A stretch of 64,000 nucleotides of DNA from Saccharothrix algeriensis (GCF_016907655.1 NZ_JAFBCL010000001.1:4870001-4934000); one strand, 5' to 3'; shown: positions 12,048 to 20,914, counted from the first letter of the stretch. Numbers and translations: made by a program. Notes: generated by a model from the letters alone, not told the origin.

Positions 12048-12974
12048 GTGACCGAGGCCGCCCGCGCCGCCGCCGCCGCCGGGTACGCGGACCTGCCGCT
12101 GGACACCGACGGGGTCCCGCACGGGCAGCCCGTGCTCGACCGCCTGGTCGCCCTGCTGGACCTGGAGCGCATCGAGGAGAACATCTTCCGCGGGGTGTCG
12201 CCCGCCGAGTCGCCCGTGCGGGTGTTCGGCGGGCAGGTCGCCGGGCAGGCCCTGGTGGCGGCCGGCCGGACGGTGCCGGCGGAGCGCCGCGTGCACTCGC
12301 TGCACTCGTACTTCATCCGTCCCGGTGACCCGACCGTCCCGATCGTGTACGAGGTCGACCGCATCCGGGACGGGCGCTCGTTCACGACCCGGCGGGTGGT
12401 GGCGGTGCAGCACGGGAAGGCGATCTTCACGCTGTCGGCGTCGTTCCAGCTCGACGAACCGGGCATGGACCACGCCGAGCCCATGCCGCCCGTGCCGGCC
12501 CCGGACTCGCTGCCGACCTACGCCGAGTCGGCCGCCGGGTACCTGGAGAAGGTCGGGATGGCCCGGCTGCCGCGCCCGATCGACATCCGGTACGTGACCG
12601 AGCCGCCGTGGCGCGCGCGCGAGGACGGGCCGGGCGAGGCGCGCAGCCAGGTGTGGATGCGGGCGGACGGCAAGCTGCCCGACGACGACATGCTGCACGT
12701 GTGCGTGCTGGCCTACGCGTCGGACATGACGCTGCTGGACTCGGTGCTGGTGCGCCACGGGGTGTACTGGGGCACGGACAAGGTCCTGGGCGCGAGCCTG
12801 GACCACGCGATGTGGTTCCACCGGCGCTTCCGCGCCGACGAGTGGTTCCTGTACGACTGCGAGTCGCCGTCGGCCTCGGGCGCGCGCGGCCTGGCGACGG
12901 GCCGCTTCTACGCGCAGGACGGCCGCCTGGTGGCCACGGTGGTGCAGGAGGGCCTGCTGCGGGTGGTGCCGTGA
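12048..12974 (+). CDS. tesB: Acyl-CoA thioesterase II (double hotdog)
   Basis: A 308-residue acyl-CoA thioesterase II, which hydrolyses medium- and long-chain acyl-CoA to free acid and CoA. The N-terminal hotdog has GVSPAESPVRVFGGQVAGQA and VHSLHSYFIRPGDP; the C-terminal hotdog has HVCVLAYASDMTLLDS with the catalytic Asp, and GASLDHAMWFHRRFRADEW. I preferred the GTG at 12048 (AGGGG upstream) to an in-frame TTG at 12042. It follows pyk closely and is probably read from the same transcript. Confidence 0.92.
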   Translation: MTEAARAAAAAGYADLPLDTDGVPHGQPVLDRLVALLDLERIEENIFRGVSPAESPVRVFGGQVAGQALVAAGRTVPAERRVHSLHSYFIRPGDPTVPIVYEVDRIRDGRSFTTRRVVAVQHGKAIFTLSASFQLDEPGMDHAEPMPPVPAPDSLPTYAESAAGYLEKVGMARLPRPIDIRYVTEPPWRAREDGPGEARSQVWMRADGKLPDDDMLHVCVLAYASDMTLLDSVLVRHGVYWGTDKVLGASLDHAMWFHRRFRADEWFLYDCESPSASGARGLATGRFYAQDGRLVATVVQEGLLRVVP

Positions 12975-13022
12975 ACCGGCTACACTGGGTAATCAACCGG
13001 GGGCAATGGGAGGCGGGTCGAG

Positions 13023-13583
13023 ATGAGCGTCGTGCCGTGGCCTGACCACCTGCTCACGCTCGACGAGTGGGACGCGCTTCCGGACGACGAGTCGCACCAC
13101 GTGGAGTTGGTCGAAGGAGTCCTGCTCGTGGCACCCAGGCCGGCGTCCAAGCACCAGATGGCGATCAAGCGGCTGGGTACGTGGTTCGACGACCAACTGC
13201 CCGAAAGCGTCGTCGCAGCGCCCGAGGTCGACGTACTGATCAACCCCGTGCACCCGGTCACCGTGCGTGCGCCGGATGTTGTCGTCGTCCCGACCGAACG
13301 GGCCATGGAGTTCCCGACGCGGTATGACGCCGACGACGTCCTGCTGGCCGTCGAGATCGTGTCGCCGGGTACGGGTCGGACCGACCGCGTCACCAAGCTG
13401 TTCGAGTACGCCGATGCGGGCATCCCCCACTACTGGCTCCTGGACCTGGACGACCCGATCTCGCTGACCGCCTTCACCCTGGTCGACGGGGACTACGAGC
13501 ACGTCGCCGGGGGGACCGGGAAGGTCGAGCTGCCCAGCCCCTTCCCGGTCGCGTTCGACCTCCAGGCCCTGCTGACCCGCTAG
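13023..13583 (+). CDS. Uma2 family (DUF820) putative endonuclease
   Basis: A 186-residue protein of the Uma2/DUF820 family, with a PD-(D/E)XK-like nuclease fold. The sequence shows LTLDEWDALPDDESHHVELVEG near the start, the conserved APDVVVVPTE, then LLAVEIVSPGTGRTDRVTK with the E-I-V-S core and IPHYWLLDLDDP. No DNA target or biological role is established for most members. The ATG at 13023 has GGGAGG upstream. It is a single gene, convergent with the decarboxylase gene after 25 bases. Confidence 0.9.
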   Translation: MSVVPWPDHLLTLDEWDALPDDESHHVELVEGVLLVAPRPASKHQMAIKRLGTWFDDQLPESVVAAPEVDVLINPVHPVTVRAPDVVVVPTERAMEFPTRYDADDVLLAVEIVSPGTGRTDRVTKLFEYADAGIPHYWLLDLDDPISLTAFTLVDGDYEHVAGGTGKVELPSPFPVAFDLQALLTR

Positions 13584-13608
13584 GCCGGGTCCGCCGCGCC
13601 CGGCCTCG

Positions 13609-14994
13609 TCACACCGCGGCCCGCAGCGCCTCCCACATCGCGCGCACGTGGTGCTCGCGGGTCGCTTCCGCGCCGATGGCCACCCGGACCGCGAACCGCC
13701 CGTCGGCCACCGTGTGCGTCAGGAACGCGCCGCCCCTCGCGTTGACCGCCTCCATCGCCCGGCGGGTGGCCTCGTCGCCGTCCCGGTGGGCGAGGGTGAC
13801 CAGGGACAGCGTCCGGGGCGCCACCAGTTCCCACCCGTCGTCCGCCGCCACCCACGACTCCAGCCGCCGCGCCAGCTCCACGTGCCCGCGCAGGTGCGCC
13901 CGGATGCCCTCCAACCCGTACCAGCGCAGCACCGACCACAGCTTCAGCGCCCGGAACCGGCGGCCCAGCGGGACCTGCCAGTCGCGGTAGTCCACGACCG
14001 CCCCGGACTCGGTCGCGCTGTTGCGCAGGTACTCCGGCAGGATCGTCAGCGCGTCGACCAGGACGTCCGGGTGCGCCGTCCAGAACAGGGACAGGTCGAA
14101 CGCCGTCAGCATCCACTTGTGGGCGTTGGCGCAGAACGAATCCGCCAGCTCCAGCCCGTCGAACAGGTGCCGGTGCTCCGGGCACAGCGCGGCCGGCCCG
14201 GCCCACGCCGCGTCCACGTGCAGCCAGATCCCGTGGCGCGCGCAGACCTCCGCGATCTCGCGCACCGGGTCCACCGCCCCGGTGCCGGTCGTCCCCACGG
14301 TGGCGCACACCAGGACCGGCACGCGACCGCCGTCCACATCGGACTGGATGCTGCGGGCCAGGGCGGCCGGGTCCATCGCCAGGGTGCCGGGCGAGACGTC
14401 GATGGCGCGCACGGACTCCTCGCCCAGGCCCGCCATCCGCGCGGCCCGCTCGATCGACGAGTGGGTCTGCGACGACACGTAGACCGTCTCCGCACCGTCC
14501 ACACCGGACGAACGCCACTTCGCGGACCGCCGGTGCAGCGCCGCCAGCACCGCCACGAGCGCCGCGCTGGACGCCGTGTCCTGGATGACCCCGCCACCGC
14601 GGAACGACTCGGGCAGCCCCATCGCCCCGACCAGCTCGTCCATCAGGTGCTGCTCGACCTCGGTGCACGCGGGCGAGGTCGACCACAGCATCCCCTGCAC
14701 GCCGAGGCCGGACGACAGCAGGTCGCCCAGCACGGACGGCAGCGAGGCGTTGGCCGGGAAGTACGCGTAGAAGCCGGGGTGCTGCCAGTGCGTGGTGCCC
14801 GGCAGCACGACCCGGTCCAGGTCCTGGAGCAGGCCGTCGAAGCCCTCCCCGCGCTCGGGCAGCGGCGCCAGCCGCGACCGGACCCAGCCCGGCTCGACCG
14901 GGGAGCGCACCGGCAGGTCTTCGAGGCGTTCGCGGTAGTCGGCGATCCAGTCGACCACCTCGTGGCCGATCCGGCGGAACTCGTCAGGGCGCAT
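13609..14994 (-). CDS. PLP-dependent aromatic-L-amino-acid/group II decarboxylase
   Basis: A 461-residue group II decarboxylase (fold type I) resembling aromatic L-amino acid (tyrosine, DOPA, tryptophan) decarboxylases. It shows TTHWQHPGFYAYFPANAS, a substrate-site segment common to this group, then GGGVIQDTASSAALVAVLAAL, VGTTGTGAVDP, the cofactor Asp in LHVDAAWAGPAALCPEHR and the PLP lysine in NAHKWMLTAFD. The substrate cannot be fixed from sequence; an aromatic amino acid is the best guess. I chose the ATG at 14994 because it opens directly with the family start MRPDEFRRIGHEVVDWIADY. It sits beside an Lrp regulator and LysE exporter, suggesting an amino-acid response locus. Confidence 0.9.
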   Translation of the reverse strand: MRPDEFRRIGHEVVDWIADYRERLEDLPVRSPVEPGWVRSRLAPLPERGEGFDGLLQDLDRVVLPGTTHWQHPGFYAYFPANASLPSVLGDLLSSGLGVQGMLWSTSPACTEVEQHLMDELVGAMGLPESFRGGGVIQDTASSAALVAVLAALHRRSAKWRSSGVDGAETVYVSSQTHSSIERAARMAGLGEESVRAIDVSPGTLAMDPAALARSIQSDVDGGRVPVLVCATVGTTGTGAVDPVREIAEVCARHGIWLHVDAAWAGPAALCPEHRHLFDGLELADSFCANAHKWMLTAFDLSLFWTAHPDVLVDALTILPEYLRNSATESGAVVDYRDWQVPLGRRFRALKLWSVLRWYGLEGIRAHLRGHVELARRLESWVAADDGWELVAPRTLSLVTLAHRDGDEATRRAMEAVNARGGAFLTHTVADGRFAVRVAIGAEATREHHVRAMWEALRAAV

Positions 14995-15163
14995 GGGCGC
15001 ACGGTAACCCGGACCGCCCGCCCCCGGCTCGGGCCACCCACCCGCCGGCCGGGCCGCCGACACCGGGCCGCTCGCCGGTCACCACCCGGCGCGGACCCGA
15101 CCCGCCTGCCCGGCGACGAGGCCGGGTGCGCGGCGGACGCCGACGTGAAGGCGACCGGCGGGC

Positions 15164-15673
15164 TCAGGTCACGCGCCGGCGGCGGTGGGTGGGGCGCAGG
15201 TCGTTCGGCGGCGTGAGGGCGCGGGTCTCGACCCGTTCCAGGACCACCGAGCTGGTCAGGTTGCGCACCTCGGTGCGCGAGGCGATCTTGTCCACCAGGA
15301 ACGCCTGCAGGTGCGTGCTGTCCGCCACGGCGATGTGCACCAGGAAGTCCGCCTGACCGCTGACGTGGAACAGCGACCGGGTCTCGGGCTGGGCCATGAC
15401 GAACGCCCGGAACGCCGCCACCACCGGCCGGGTGTGCGGGCGGACGTTCACCGACACGACCGCCTCCAGCGGCAGCCCGGTCAGCCGCGGGTCGACCACG
15501 GCGTGGAAGCCCGTGATGACGCCGAGTTCGCGCAGCCTGCGCACCCGCTGCAGGCAGGTCGACGGCGCGAGGCCGACCAGTTCGGCCAGGGTCCGGTTCG
15601 GCAGCGTGGCGTCGTTCTGCAACTCTTCCAGGATCCGCCAGTCAACCGAATCCAGTTCGGCTACCTCGGTCAC
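15164..15673 (-). CDS. Lrp/AsnC family transcriptional regulator
   Basis: A 169-residue regulator with an N-terminal winged helix-turn-helix (LDSVDWRILEELQNDATLP, then LAELVGLAPSTCLQRVRRLR) and a C-terminal RAM effector-binding domain (VSGQADFLVHIAVADSTHLQ). Lrp proteins sense amino acids and usually control adjacent divergent genes. The GTG at 15673 is the start giving normal family length; upstream in-frame codons encode a Cys-rich extension unlike the family. It is divergent from lysE across a 59-base region. Confidence 0.9.
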   Translation of the reverse strand: MTEVAELDSVDWRILEELQNDATLPNRTLAELVGLAPSTCLQRVRRLRELGVITGFHAVVDPRLTGLPLEAVVSVNVRPHTRPVVAAFRAFVMAQPETRSLFHVSGQADFLVHIAVADSTHLQAFLVDKIASRTEVRNLTSSVVLERVETRALTPPNDLRPTHRRRRVT

Positions 15674-15732
15674 AACCGAACACTGTACTGAACAACTGGA
15701 GCACATCCGAACCGCGCCGCACCATTCCGCCC
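15674..15732. promoter_or_regulatory. Divergent Lrp/lysE promoter region
   Basis: This short divergent interval is AT-richer than its surroundings and contains three ACTG motifs in close spacing (ACTGTACTGAACAACTG near 15683-15699). It is the expected binding site of the adjacent Lrp protein. No perfect dyad is present, so the call rests mainly on position. Confidence 0.35.
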
Positions 15733-16326
15733 GTGCACATCGCGTGGACCTCCTTCCTGCTGGCGCTGGTCGTGATCACCGTCGTCCCCGGCCCCGACTT
15801 CGTGCTCGTGACCGGCAACGCCGTGCGCGGCCTCCGCCTGGGCGCGATGACCGCGCTGGGCGTCATGACCGGCCTGCTCGTGCACGCCGTCCTGGCCACC
15901 CTGGGGCTGTCCGCGCTGGTGGCCGCCGCGCCGGCGGCGCTGTGGGCGGTGAAGGCGATCGGTGCCGGCTACCTGCTGCACCTGGGCGTCGCGACCCTGC
16001 GGTCCCGGGGAGCCGTGCAGGCCGCGCCGCGCTCGGACAGGTCGGTCTTCCTGCGCGGCGTGCTCTGCGACCTGCTCAACCCCAAGGTCATGCTGACCTT
16101 CCTCAGCCTCATCCCGCAGGCGATGGACCCGACCGCGCCGCCGCTGCCGCAGGCGGCCCTGCTCTCGGCCGTGACCGTCGGCGTGTTCGCCGCGTTCTGG
16201 GCCTGCGTCGTCCCCGCCGCGGGCCGCCTGTCCCGGCTGCTCGACCGCCCGAAGGTGGGCCCGGTCTTCCAGCGGCTGTGCGGCACGGCCCTCATCGGCA
16301 TGGCGGCGTCGGTGCTCGCCGCCTGA
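15733..16326 (+). CDS. LysE/RhtB family amino acid exporter
   Basis: A 197-residue inner-membrane transporter of the LysE family with about six hydrophobic segments. Diagnostic are the N-terminal VITVVPGPDFVLVTGNAVRG and the central LRGVLCDLLNPKVMLTFLSL (N-P-K in the second half). Members export amino acids or related metabolites. The divergent Lrp regulator probably controls it. The substrate is not determinable; the neighbouring decarboxylase hints at an aromatic or other excess amino acid. Confidence 0.9.
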   Translation: MHIAWTSFLLALVVITVVPGPDFVLVTGNAVRGLRLGAMTALGVMTGLLVHAVLATLGLSALVAAAPAALWAVKAIGAGYLLHLGVATLRSRGAVQAAPRSDRSVFLRGVLCDLLNPKVMLTFLSLIPQAMDPTAPPLPQAALLSAVTVGVFAAFWACVVPAAGRLSRLLDRPKVGPVFQRLCGTALIGMAASVLAA

Positions 16327-16398
16327 CGGCCCGGGACCGCCCCGAACGAGGGGTGAGGACCACGTGCGCGCCCGCCGGCGGTTGGGCAGGCTGGGTCC

Positions 16399-17838
16399 AT
16401 GACCACCTCCGAGGCGCCCGCGCGGATCGCCGTCACGGGGCTCGCCGTCATGGGCAGCAACCTGGCGCGCAACCTCGCCCGGCACGGCTTCCGCGTCGCC
16501 GTCCACAACCGCACCCCCGCCCGCACCCGGGCGCTGATCGCCGAGCACGGCCACGAGGGCGACTTCGTGCCCGCCGAGACGCTCGACGCCCTCGTCGCGA
16601 GCCTGGAGACCCCGCGCCGGATCATCGTCATGGTGAAGGCGGGCGCGCCCACCGACGCCGTCGTCGACGCCCTCGTGCCGCTGCTGGAACCCGGTGACAC
16701 GGTGATCGACGGCGGCAACGCCCACTTCGCCGACACCCGCCGCCGGGAGGCCGCGCTGCGCGAGCGCGGGCTGCACTTCGTCGGCGCGGGCATCTCCGGC
16801 GGCGAGGAGGGCGCGCTCAACGGCCCGTCGATCATGCCCGGCGGCTCCGCCGAGTCCTACCGGCACCTCGGCCCCGTGCTGGAGGCCATCGCGGCGCAGG
16901 TGGACGGCGTCCCGTGCTGCGTGCACGTCGGCCCGGACGGCGCGGGGCACTTCGTCAAGATGGTGCACAACGGCATCGAGTACGCCGACATGCAGCTCAT
17001 CGCCGAAGCCTACGACCTGCTGCGCCGCGTCGGCGGGCGGACGCCCGCGCAGGTCGCCGAGGTGTTCCGGGGCTGGAACTCCGGCGACCTGGAGTCCTAC
17101 CTGGTGGAGATCACCGCCGAGGTGCTCGGCCACACCGACGCGGAGACCGGCGCGGCGCTGGTCGACGTGATCGCCGACGAGGCGGAGCAGAAGGGCACCG
17201 GCCGCTGGACGGTGCAGGAGGCGCTGGAGCTGGGCGTGCCGGTGACCGGCATCGCGGAGGCCGTGTTCGCCCGCTCGCTGTCCGGGCGGGTCGACCAGCG
17301 CCGGGCCGCGCGCGAGGCGTTCGGCCCGTCCGAGGTCGCCGCGCAGCCGGACGACGCGCTGGAGGAGGACGTGCGGCAGGCGCTGTACGCGTCGAAGGTC
17401 GTCGCCTACGCGCAGGGCTTCGACCAGATGCGCGCCGCGAGCGCCGAGTACGGCTGGGACCTCGACCTGGGCGCGATGGCGACCATCTGGCGCGGCGGCT
17501 GCATCATCCGGGCCCGGTTCCTCGACCGGATCCGCGAAGCCTACGACAAGCGGCCGGACCTGCCCTCGCTGCTGGTCGACGACTACTTCCGGGACGCCGT
17601 GACCGCCGCCGAGCGGGCTTGGCGCAGGGTCGTGGTCAAGGCCGTCACGGCGGGCGTGCCCGCGCCGGGCTTCGTGTCCGCCCTGGCCTACTACGACGGC
17701 CTGCGCTCGGAGCGGCTGCCCGCGTCGCTGGTGCAGGGGCTGCGCGACTTCTTCGGCGCGCACACCTACCGGCGCACCGATCGGGTGGGCTCGTTTCACA
17801 CTCTCTGGTCAGGTGACCGTTCTCAGGTGGACGCCTGA
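16399..17838 (+). CDS. gnd: 6-phosphogluconate dehydrogenase, decarboxylating
   Basis: Full-length (479 aa) enzyme of the pentose phosphate pathway that converts 6-phosphogluconate and NADP to ribulose 5-phosphate, CO2 and NADPH. It shows the cofactor motif GLAVMGSNLARNLARHGF, substrate motifs IDGGNAHFADTRRRE and GAGISGGEEGALNGPSIMPG, and the catalytic Lys/Asn segment GAGHFVKMVHNGIEYADMQL. The length fits the long dimeric type. There is no zwf or other pathway gene adjacent. Confidence 0.96.
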   Translation: MTTSEAPARIAVTGLAVMGSNLARNLARHGFRVAVHNRTPARTRALIAEHGHEGDFVPAETLDALVASLETPRRIIVMVKAGAPTDAVVDALVPLLEPGDTVIDGGNAHFADTRRREAALRERGLHFVGAGISGGEEGALNGPSIMPGGSAESYRHLGPVLEAIAAQVDGVPCCVHVGPDGAGHFVKMVHNGIEYADMQLIAEAYDLLRRVGGRTPAQVAEVFRGWNSGDLESYLVEITAEVLGHTDAETGAALVDVIADEAEQKGTGRWTVQEALELGVPVTGIAEAVFARSLSGRVDQRRAAREAFGPSEVAAQPDDALEEDVRQALYASKVVAYAQGFDQMRAASAEYGWDLDLGAMATIWRGGCIIRARFLDRIREAYDKRPDLPSLLVDDYFRDAVTAAERAWRRVVVKAVTAGVPAPGFVSALAYYDGLRSERLPASLVQGLRDFFGAHTYRRTDRVGSFHTLWSGDRSQVDA

Positions 17839-17862
17839 GGGACCCCGCCGGACCATGGCCGG

Positions 17863-18468
17863 GTGCGCGATCGCTTCCGGCACAACCCCGTCACGGCGGG
17901 CTACCTGCTCGCCGTGGCGGCGCTCGCCCTGCTCATGCGGTTCGTCTTCGCCGACGGCATGTCGGCCCAGGTGCTGGACTCGCTGAGCGCCAACCGGGAC
18001 AACCTGGCCGACCACCCGGTCAACGCCCTGCTGGGCAGCGCGTTCGTGCTGGACCCGGACGACGGCGTCGCGTTCACCGCCGCCGCGCTGCTCGCCGTGG
18101 CGCTGTGCCTGGGCGCGTTCGAGCGCGAGGTCGGCCCCTGGCGGGCGGTCGGGGTCGCCCTGGCCGGCCACACGGGGGCCACCCTGATCGCGACCCTGGT
18201 CGTCGCCCCGGGCGACCACCCGGGCAACGCGATCGACCTCGGCGTGAGCTACGTGGCGTTCACCGCCGCGGGCGCGGTCACCGCCCTGGCCCCCGCGGTG
18301 CTGCGCGGCCCGTGGCCGGCCCTGCTGGTCGCCTACCCCCTGCTGACCGCCGAGTGGTCCGGCCCCCTGCCGGCCCCCGAAGCCGTGGGCCACGTGGTCG
18401 CCACCCTGATCGGCACCGCCTGCGGGGCCTTCGCCCTGCACCGCGCCTACGCCGCAGTAGGCCGCTGA
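17863..18468 (+). CDS. Rhomboid-like integral membrane protein
   Basis: A 201-residue protein with about six hydrophobic segments. The motif DLGVSYVAFTAAGAV has a serine where rhomboids place the catalytic GxSG serine, and a later helix carries EAVGHVVATLIGTACG with a histidine. Actinobacterial rhomboid-like proteins of this type keep the fold, but proteolytic activity is not shown, and the classical G-x-S-G is only partly kept here. The start is a GTG 24 bases after gnd, so it may be cotranscribed. Confidence 0.72.
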   Translation: MRDRFRHNPVTAGYLLAVAALALLMRFVFADGMSAQVLDSLSANRDNLADHPVNALLGSAFVLDPDDGVAFTAAALLAVALCLGAFEREVGPWRAVGVALAGHTGATLIATLVVAPGDHPGNAIDLGVSYVAFTAAGAVTALAPAVLRGPWPALLVAYPLLTAEWSGPLPAPEAVGHVVATLIGTACGAFALHRAYAAVGR

Positions 18469-19049
18469 CCCACCACACCCACCCGACCCCACCCCGAACA
18501 CGCCCTGCCAGGGGTCGCAGCCACCCAAGCCACGACGCAAGGACCGCCCTCCACCCATCCCCCCGCCAAGGCCGGCCGCCAACGCACCCACCCCACCCGA
18601 AACCGACGCGGGGGTTCCTACGGGACTCGACCGGCAGAAGGGCGACCACGGACCCAGCGCACCCGACGCCCGCAGGTCTTGGACGAAGCCGGGAACAGCA
18701 CGCAAGGCGACCACGTCATCGGTGACCCCAGTGCTGCCGGGGACGGCCGCCACGCGACACCCGGCAGCCAACCGTCCCCCGGGTCCGACAGAGCCGGGTT
18801 CCCGTGCTCCCGGGGCTCGGGGTTCGGGGCAGAAGCCCAGGGCAGAGGTCCGGGGCAGGGGCCCGAGACCCGTGGTGGAACCGACCCCGGTCGGGGGTGC
18901 GAGGCCGGTTCCACCACGGGAGCGGCCGGGCGACGCGTGGGGGCTCGTTCTTCGGGGAAGGCGCGTCGCCCGACGCGGGAGCGGGGAGTCCCCGCCCGTT
19001 CACGGCCCCCGGCGCCACCGGGGGCTCACACAGGAGTTCACGCAGGGGT
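18469..19049. other. Gene-free interval with one strong inverted repeat
   Basis: I find no convincing gene in these 581 bases; open frames on both strands are low-complexity Pro/Arg/Gly. The first part is C-rich. A perfect 15-bp inverted repeat lies at 18869-18883 and 18906-18920 with a 22-base spacer; it could be a terminator or an operator between the convergent genes ending at 18468 and 19050. Confidence 0.6.
18869..18920. terminator. 15-bp perfect inverted repeat, possible terminator
   Basis: CCCGTGGTGGAACCG at 18869-18883 pairs perfectly with 18906-18920 across 22 bases, between two convergent genes. No T-run follows, and it lies 400 bases past the rhomboid gene, so an operator is also possible. 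Confidence 0.4.
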
Positions 19050-19367
19050 TCACACCGCGCCCCGCACGTGCCTGCGCACCCCGGGCGACTCGGCGGCCAC
19101 CGTCATCGCCAACTGCGCCCCCAGGTAGGCGCGGCAGGGAGCGGGCAGTCGGCGGCTGAAGCGCCGGGTGCGGCAGGTGGGGCAGCGGCCGTGCTCGTCG
19201 GGCGTGTGCTCGTCCAGCAGGGCCCGCAGCGCCGCCACCACGCGCGGCACCTCGGAGCGGGCCAGTTCGGCCGCTGTCGCGTCGTCACCGGTCGAGGCCA
19301 ACCGCACCACCGCGTCCAAGTGCTCGTGCAGTGCTTTGTCGAGGTGGCCGAAGACCGTCCCGGACAT
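19050..19367 (-). CDS. Hypothetical protein with Cys motif, divergent from second XRE regulator
   Basis: A 105-residue protein beginning MSGTVFGHLDKALHEHLDAV. The first two thirds look helical; the C-terminal part has a CPTCRTRRFSRR motif with a further Cys in PAPCRAYLGAQ, perhaps a small metal site. The ATG at 19367 has GGAAGGAG upstream, which decides the start. It occupies the same position relative to the XRE gene as the small gene at 4560-4760 in the first cluster, though the two proteins are not alike. Function unknown. Confidence 0.72.
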   Translation of the reverse strand: MSGTVFGHLDKALHEHLDAVVRLASTGDDATAAELARSEVPRVVAALRALLDEHTPDEHGRCPTCRTRRFSRRLPAPCRAYLGAQLAMTVAAESPGVRRHVRGAV

Positions 19368-19447
19368 CTTCAGCGCTCCTTCCCGGCCCTTCGGCGATCG
19401 CGTCCGACGCGCTGTGCCAGAGCAGCCTGCGACCGACAACCGGCCGA

Positions 19448-19459
19448 TTGCAAGTTGCA
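19448..19459. promoter_or_regulatory. TTGCA direct repeat in second XRE promoter
   Basis: TTGCAAGTTGCA lies in an AT-rich island between the divergent starts 19367 and 19539. It is both a direct repeat of TTGCA and a near-perfect dyad, so it is a plausible operator of the XRE protein. This is inference from position and symmetry. Confidence 0.4.
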
Positions 19460-19538
19460 CTACACGAATGGATGACAGCTCTTTGCTTTGCCCGTTGACG
19501 CCAACAGACTCGCGGGGAAACCGCGAGGAGGTGGGCAA

Positions 19539-20399
19539 ATGGCACGTGGCGGCAGCCCCACGCTGCGCAAGCGCCGGCTGGTGGGTGAACTGCGCCGGCT
19601 GCGCGAGGCGGCGGCGCTGACCATCGAGGAGGTCGGGGAGCGGCTGGAGTGCTCCGCCTCCAAGATCAGCCGCATCGAGACCGGCCGGGTCGGGGTCACG
19701 CCCCGCGACGTGCGGGACATGCTCGCCGCGTACGGCGCGGACCGGGCGACCCTCGACGAGTTGGTGCAGCTGGCCCGCGAGGCGCGGCGCAAAGCCTGGT
19801 GGGACGAGTTCGGCGACATCGCGCCCGGCCGGTACGTCGGGTTCGAGGCGGACGCCGAGTCCGCGCGCACCTACCAGGGCCTGATGGTCCCCGGCCTGCT
19901 CCAGACCGAGAGCTACACCAGGGCGCTGATCGCCGGCGTGCTCCCGGGCGCGCCGCCCGGCGAGGTCGAGCGGCGGGTGGCGCTGCGCAAGGCCCGGCAG
20001 GCGCTGCTGGTCGAGGAGGAGCCGCTGACCCTGCACGTGGTGATCGACGAGGCGGCGCTGCGCCGGCTGGTCGGCGGGCGCGAGGTGATGGCGGCCCAGT
20101 TGCGGCGACTGGTCGAAGTCGGCGAACTCGACAATGTCACCCTCCAGGTGATCCCGTTCGCGGCGGGCGGTCACGCTGCGCTGGACGGCCGGTTCGTCAT
20201 CCTGTCCTTCCCGCAGGAATCGGATACCGACGTGGTATACATCGAAAGCGCGCGCGGTGACGTCTATTTGGAACAGCCCTCGGACGTCGCCTCCTATTCC
20301 GACATGTTCGCGCGACTTGCCGCGTCGTCCTTGGGCACCTCCGATTCAACGGCGTTGATCGGGCAGGTCCGCCGCGAACTCCTCGCCGACCGGGAGTGA
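19539..20399 (+). CDS. XRE-family regulator with DUF5753 domain (second copy)
   Basis: A 286-residue XRE/DUF5753 regulator. The helix-turn-helix is at residues about 13-70 (LRRLREAAALTIEEVGERLE, then SKISRIETGRVGVTPRDVRD). The DUF5753 region shows VPGLLQTESYTRALIAG and LQVIPFAAGGHAALDGRFVI. The ATG at 19539 has GAGGAGG upstream. It has the same length as the regulator at 4868-5728 but clearly different sequence, so it is an ancient paralogue. A DUF397 gene follows after 7 bases. Confidence 0.92.
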   Translation: MARGGSPTLRKRRLVGELRRLREAAALTIEEVGERLECSASKISRIETGRVGVTPRDVRDMLAAYGADRATLDELVQLAREARRKAWWDEFGDIAPGRYVGFEADAESARTYQGLMVPGLLQTESYTRALIAGVLPGAPPGEVERRVALRKARQALLVEEEPLTLHVVIDEAALRRLVGGREVMAAQLRRLVEVGELDNVTLQVIPFAAGGHAALDGRFVILSFPQESDTDVVYIESARGDVYLEQPSDVASYSDMFARLAASSLGTSDSTALIGQVRRELLADRE

Positions 20400-20406
20400 A
20401 TCGCCC

Positions 20407-20595
20407 ATGCAGGAGTGGCGCAAGAGCAAGCGTTCGTCGGCCTCGGGCCCGGATTGCGTGGAGATCGCGCTGGCCGGGTCCGGCGCGGCCGTGCGGGACT
20501 CGAAGAACCGCGGCGGCGCCGCGCTGGGCTTCGGGGCCACGCCGTGGTCGCGCTTCGTCGGCTGGGCGAAGAGAGGGGCTTGCGACGAGCGCTGA
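20407..20595 (+). CDS. DUF397 domain protein (second copy)
   Basis: A 62-residue DUF397 protein: MQEWRKSKRSSASGPDCVEI, AVRDSKNRGGAALGF and PWSRFVGWAK are the family blocks. It starts 7 bases after the XRE regulator and is surely cotranscribed. It probably modulates that regulator, as in other XRE/DUF397 pairs. Confidence 0.9.
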   Translation: MQEWRKSKRSSASGPDCVEIALAGSGAAVRDSKNRGGAALGFGATPWSRFVGWAKRGACDER

Positions 20596-20795
20596 CCGCC
20601 GGCGGTCGGGGGCGGGTCCGGGAGGACCCGCCCCCGACTTCTGCCCGCCGGCGCCCGACCCCGACTTCCGGCCGTCCGGGCTACGACCGAGGTCTGACCG
20701 GGCACCAGACCCGGGGCCGATGCGGCAGTAACCCCCGGTCCGGTGAACTCTTCGCCGAAGGGGTGGTGTCGGTGATCCAGGATTCGCGTGCCGTC

Positions 20796-20914
20796 GAACG
20801 GCCCGCTGCCGAACGGCCCGCTGCCGAACGGCCCGCCGTCGAACGGCTCGGGGTTGAACGGCTCGGGACCGAACGGTTCGCGCTCGAACGTCCGCGCTCG
20901 AACGGCCCGCACCC
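20796..20914. repeat. 15-bp tandem repeat between DUF397 and DedA genes
   Basis: Eight units begin with GAACG; the first six and the last are 15 bases long and the seventh is 14 (20886-20899). The first two are identical (GAACGGCCCGCTGCC) and later ones drift. The surrounding 524-base interval (20596-21119) has no convincing gene. The 14-base unit breaks every frame, so it is unlikely to encode protein. Confidence 0.8.
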
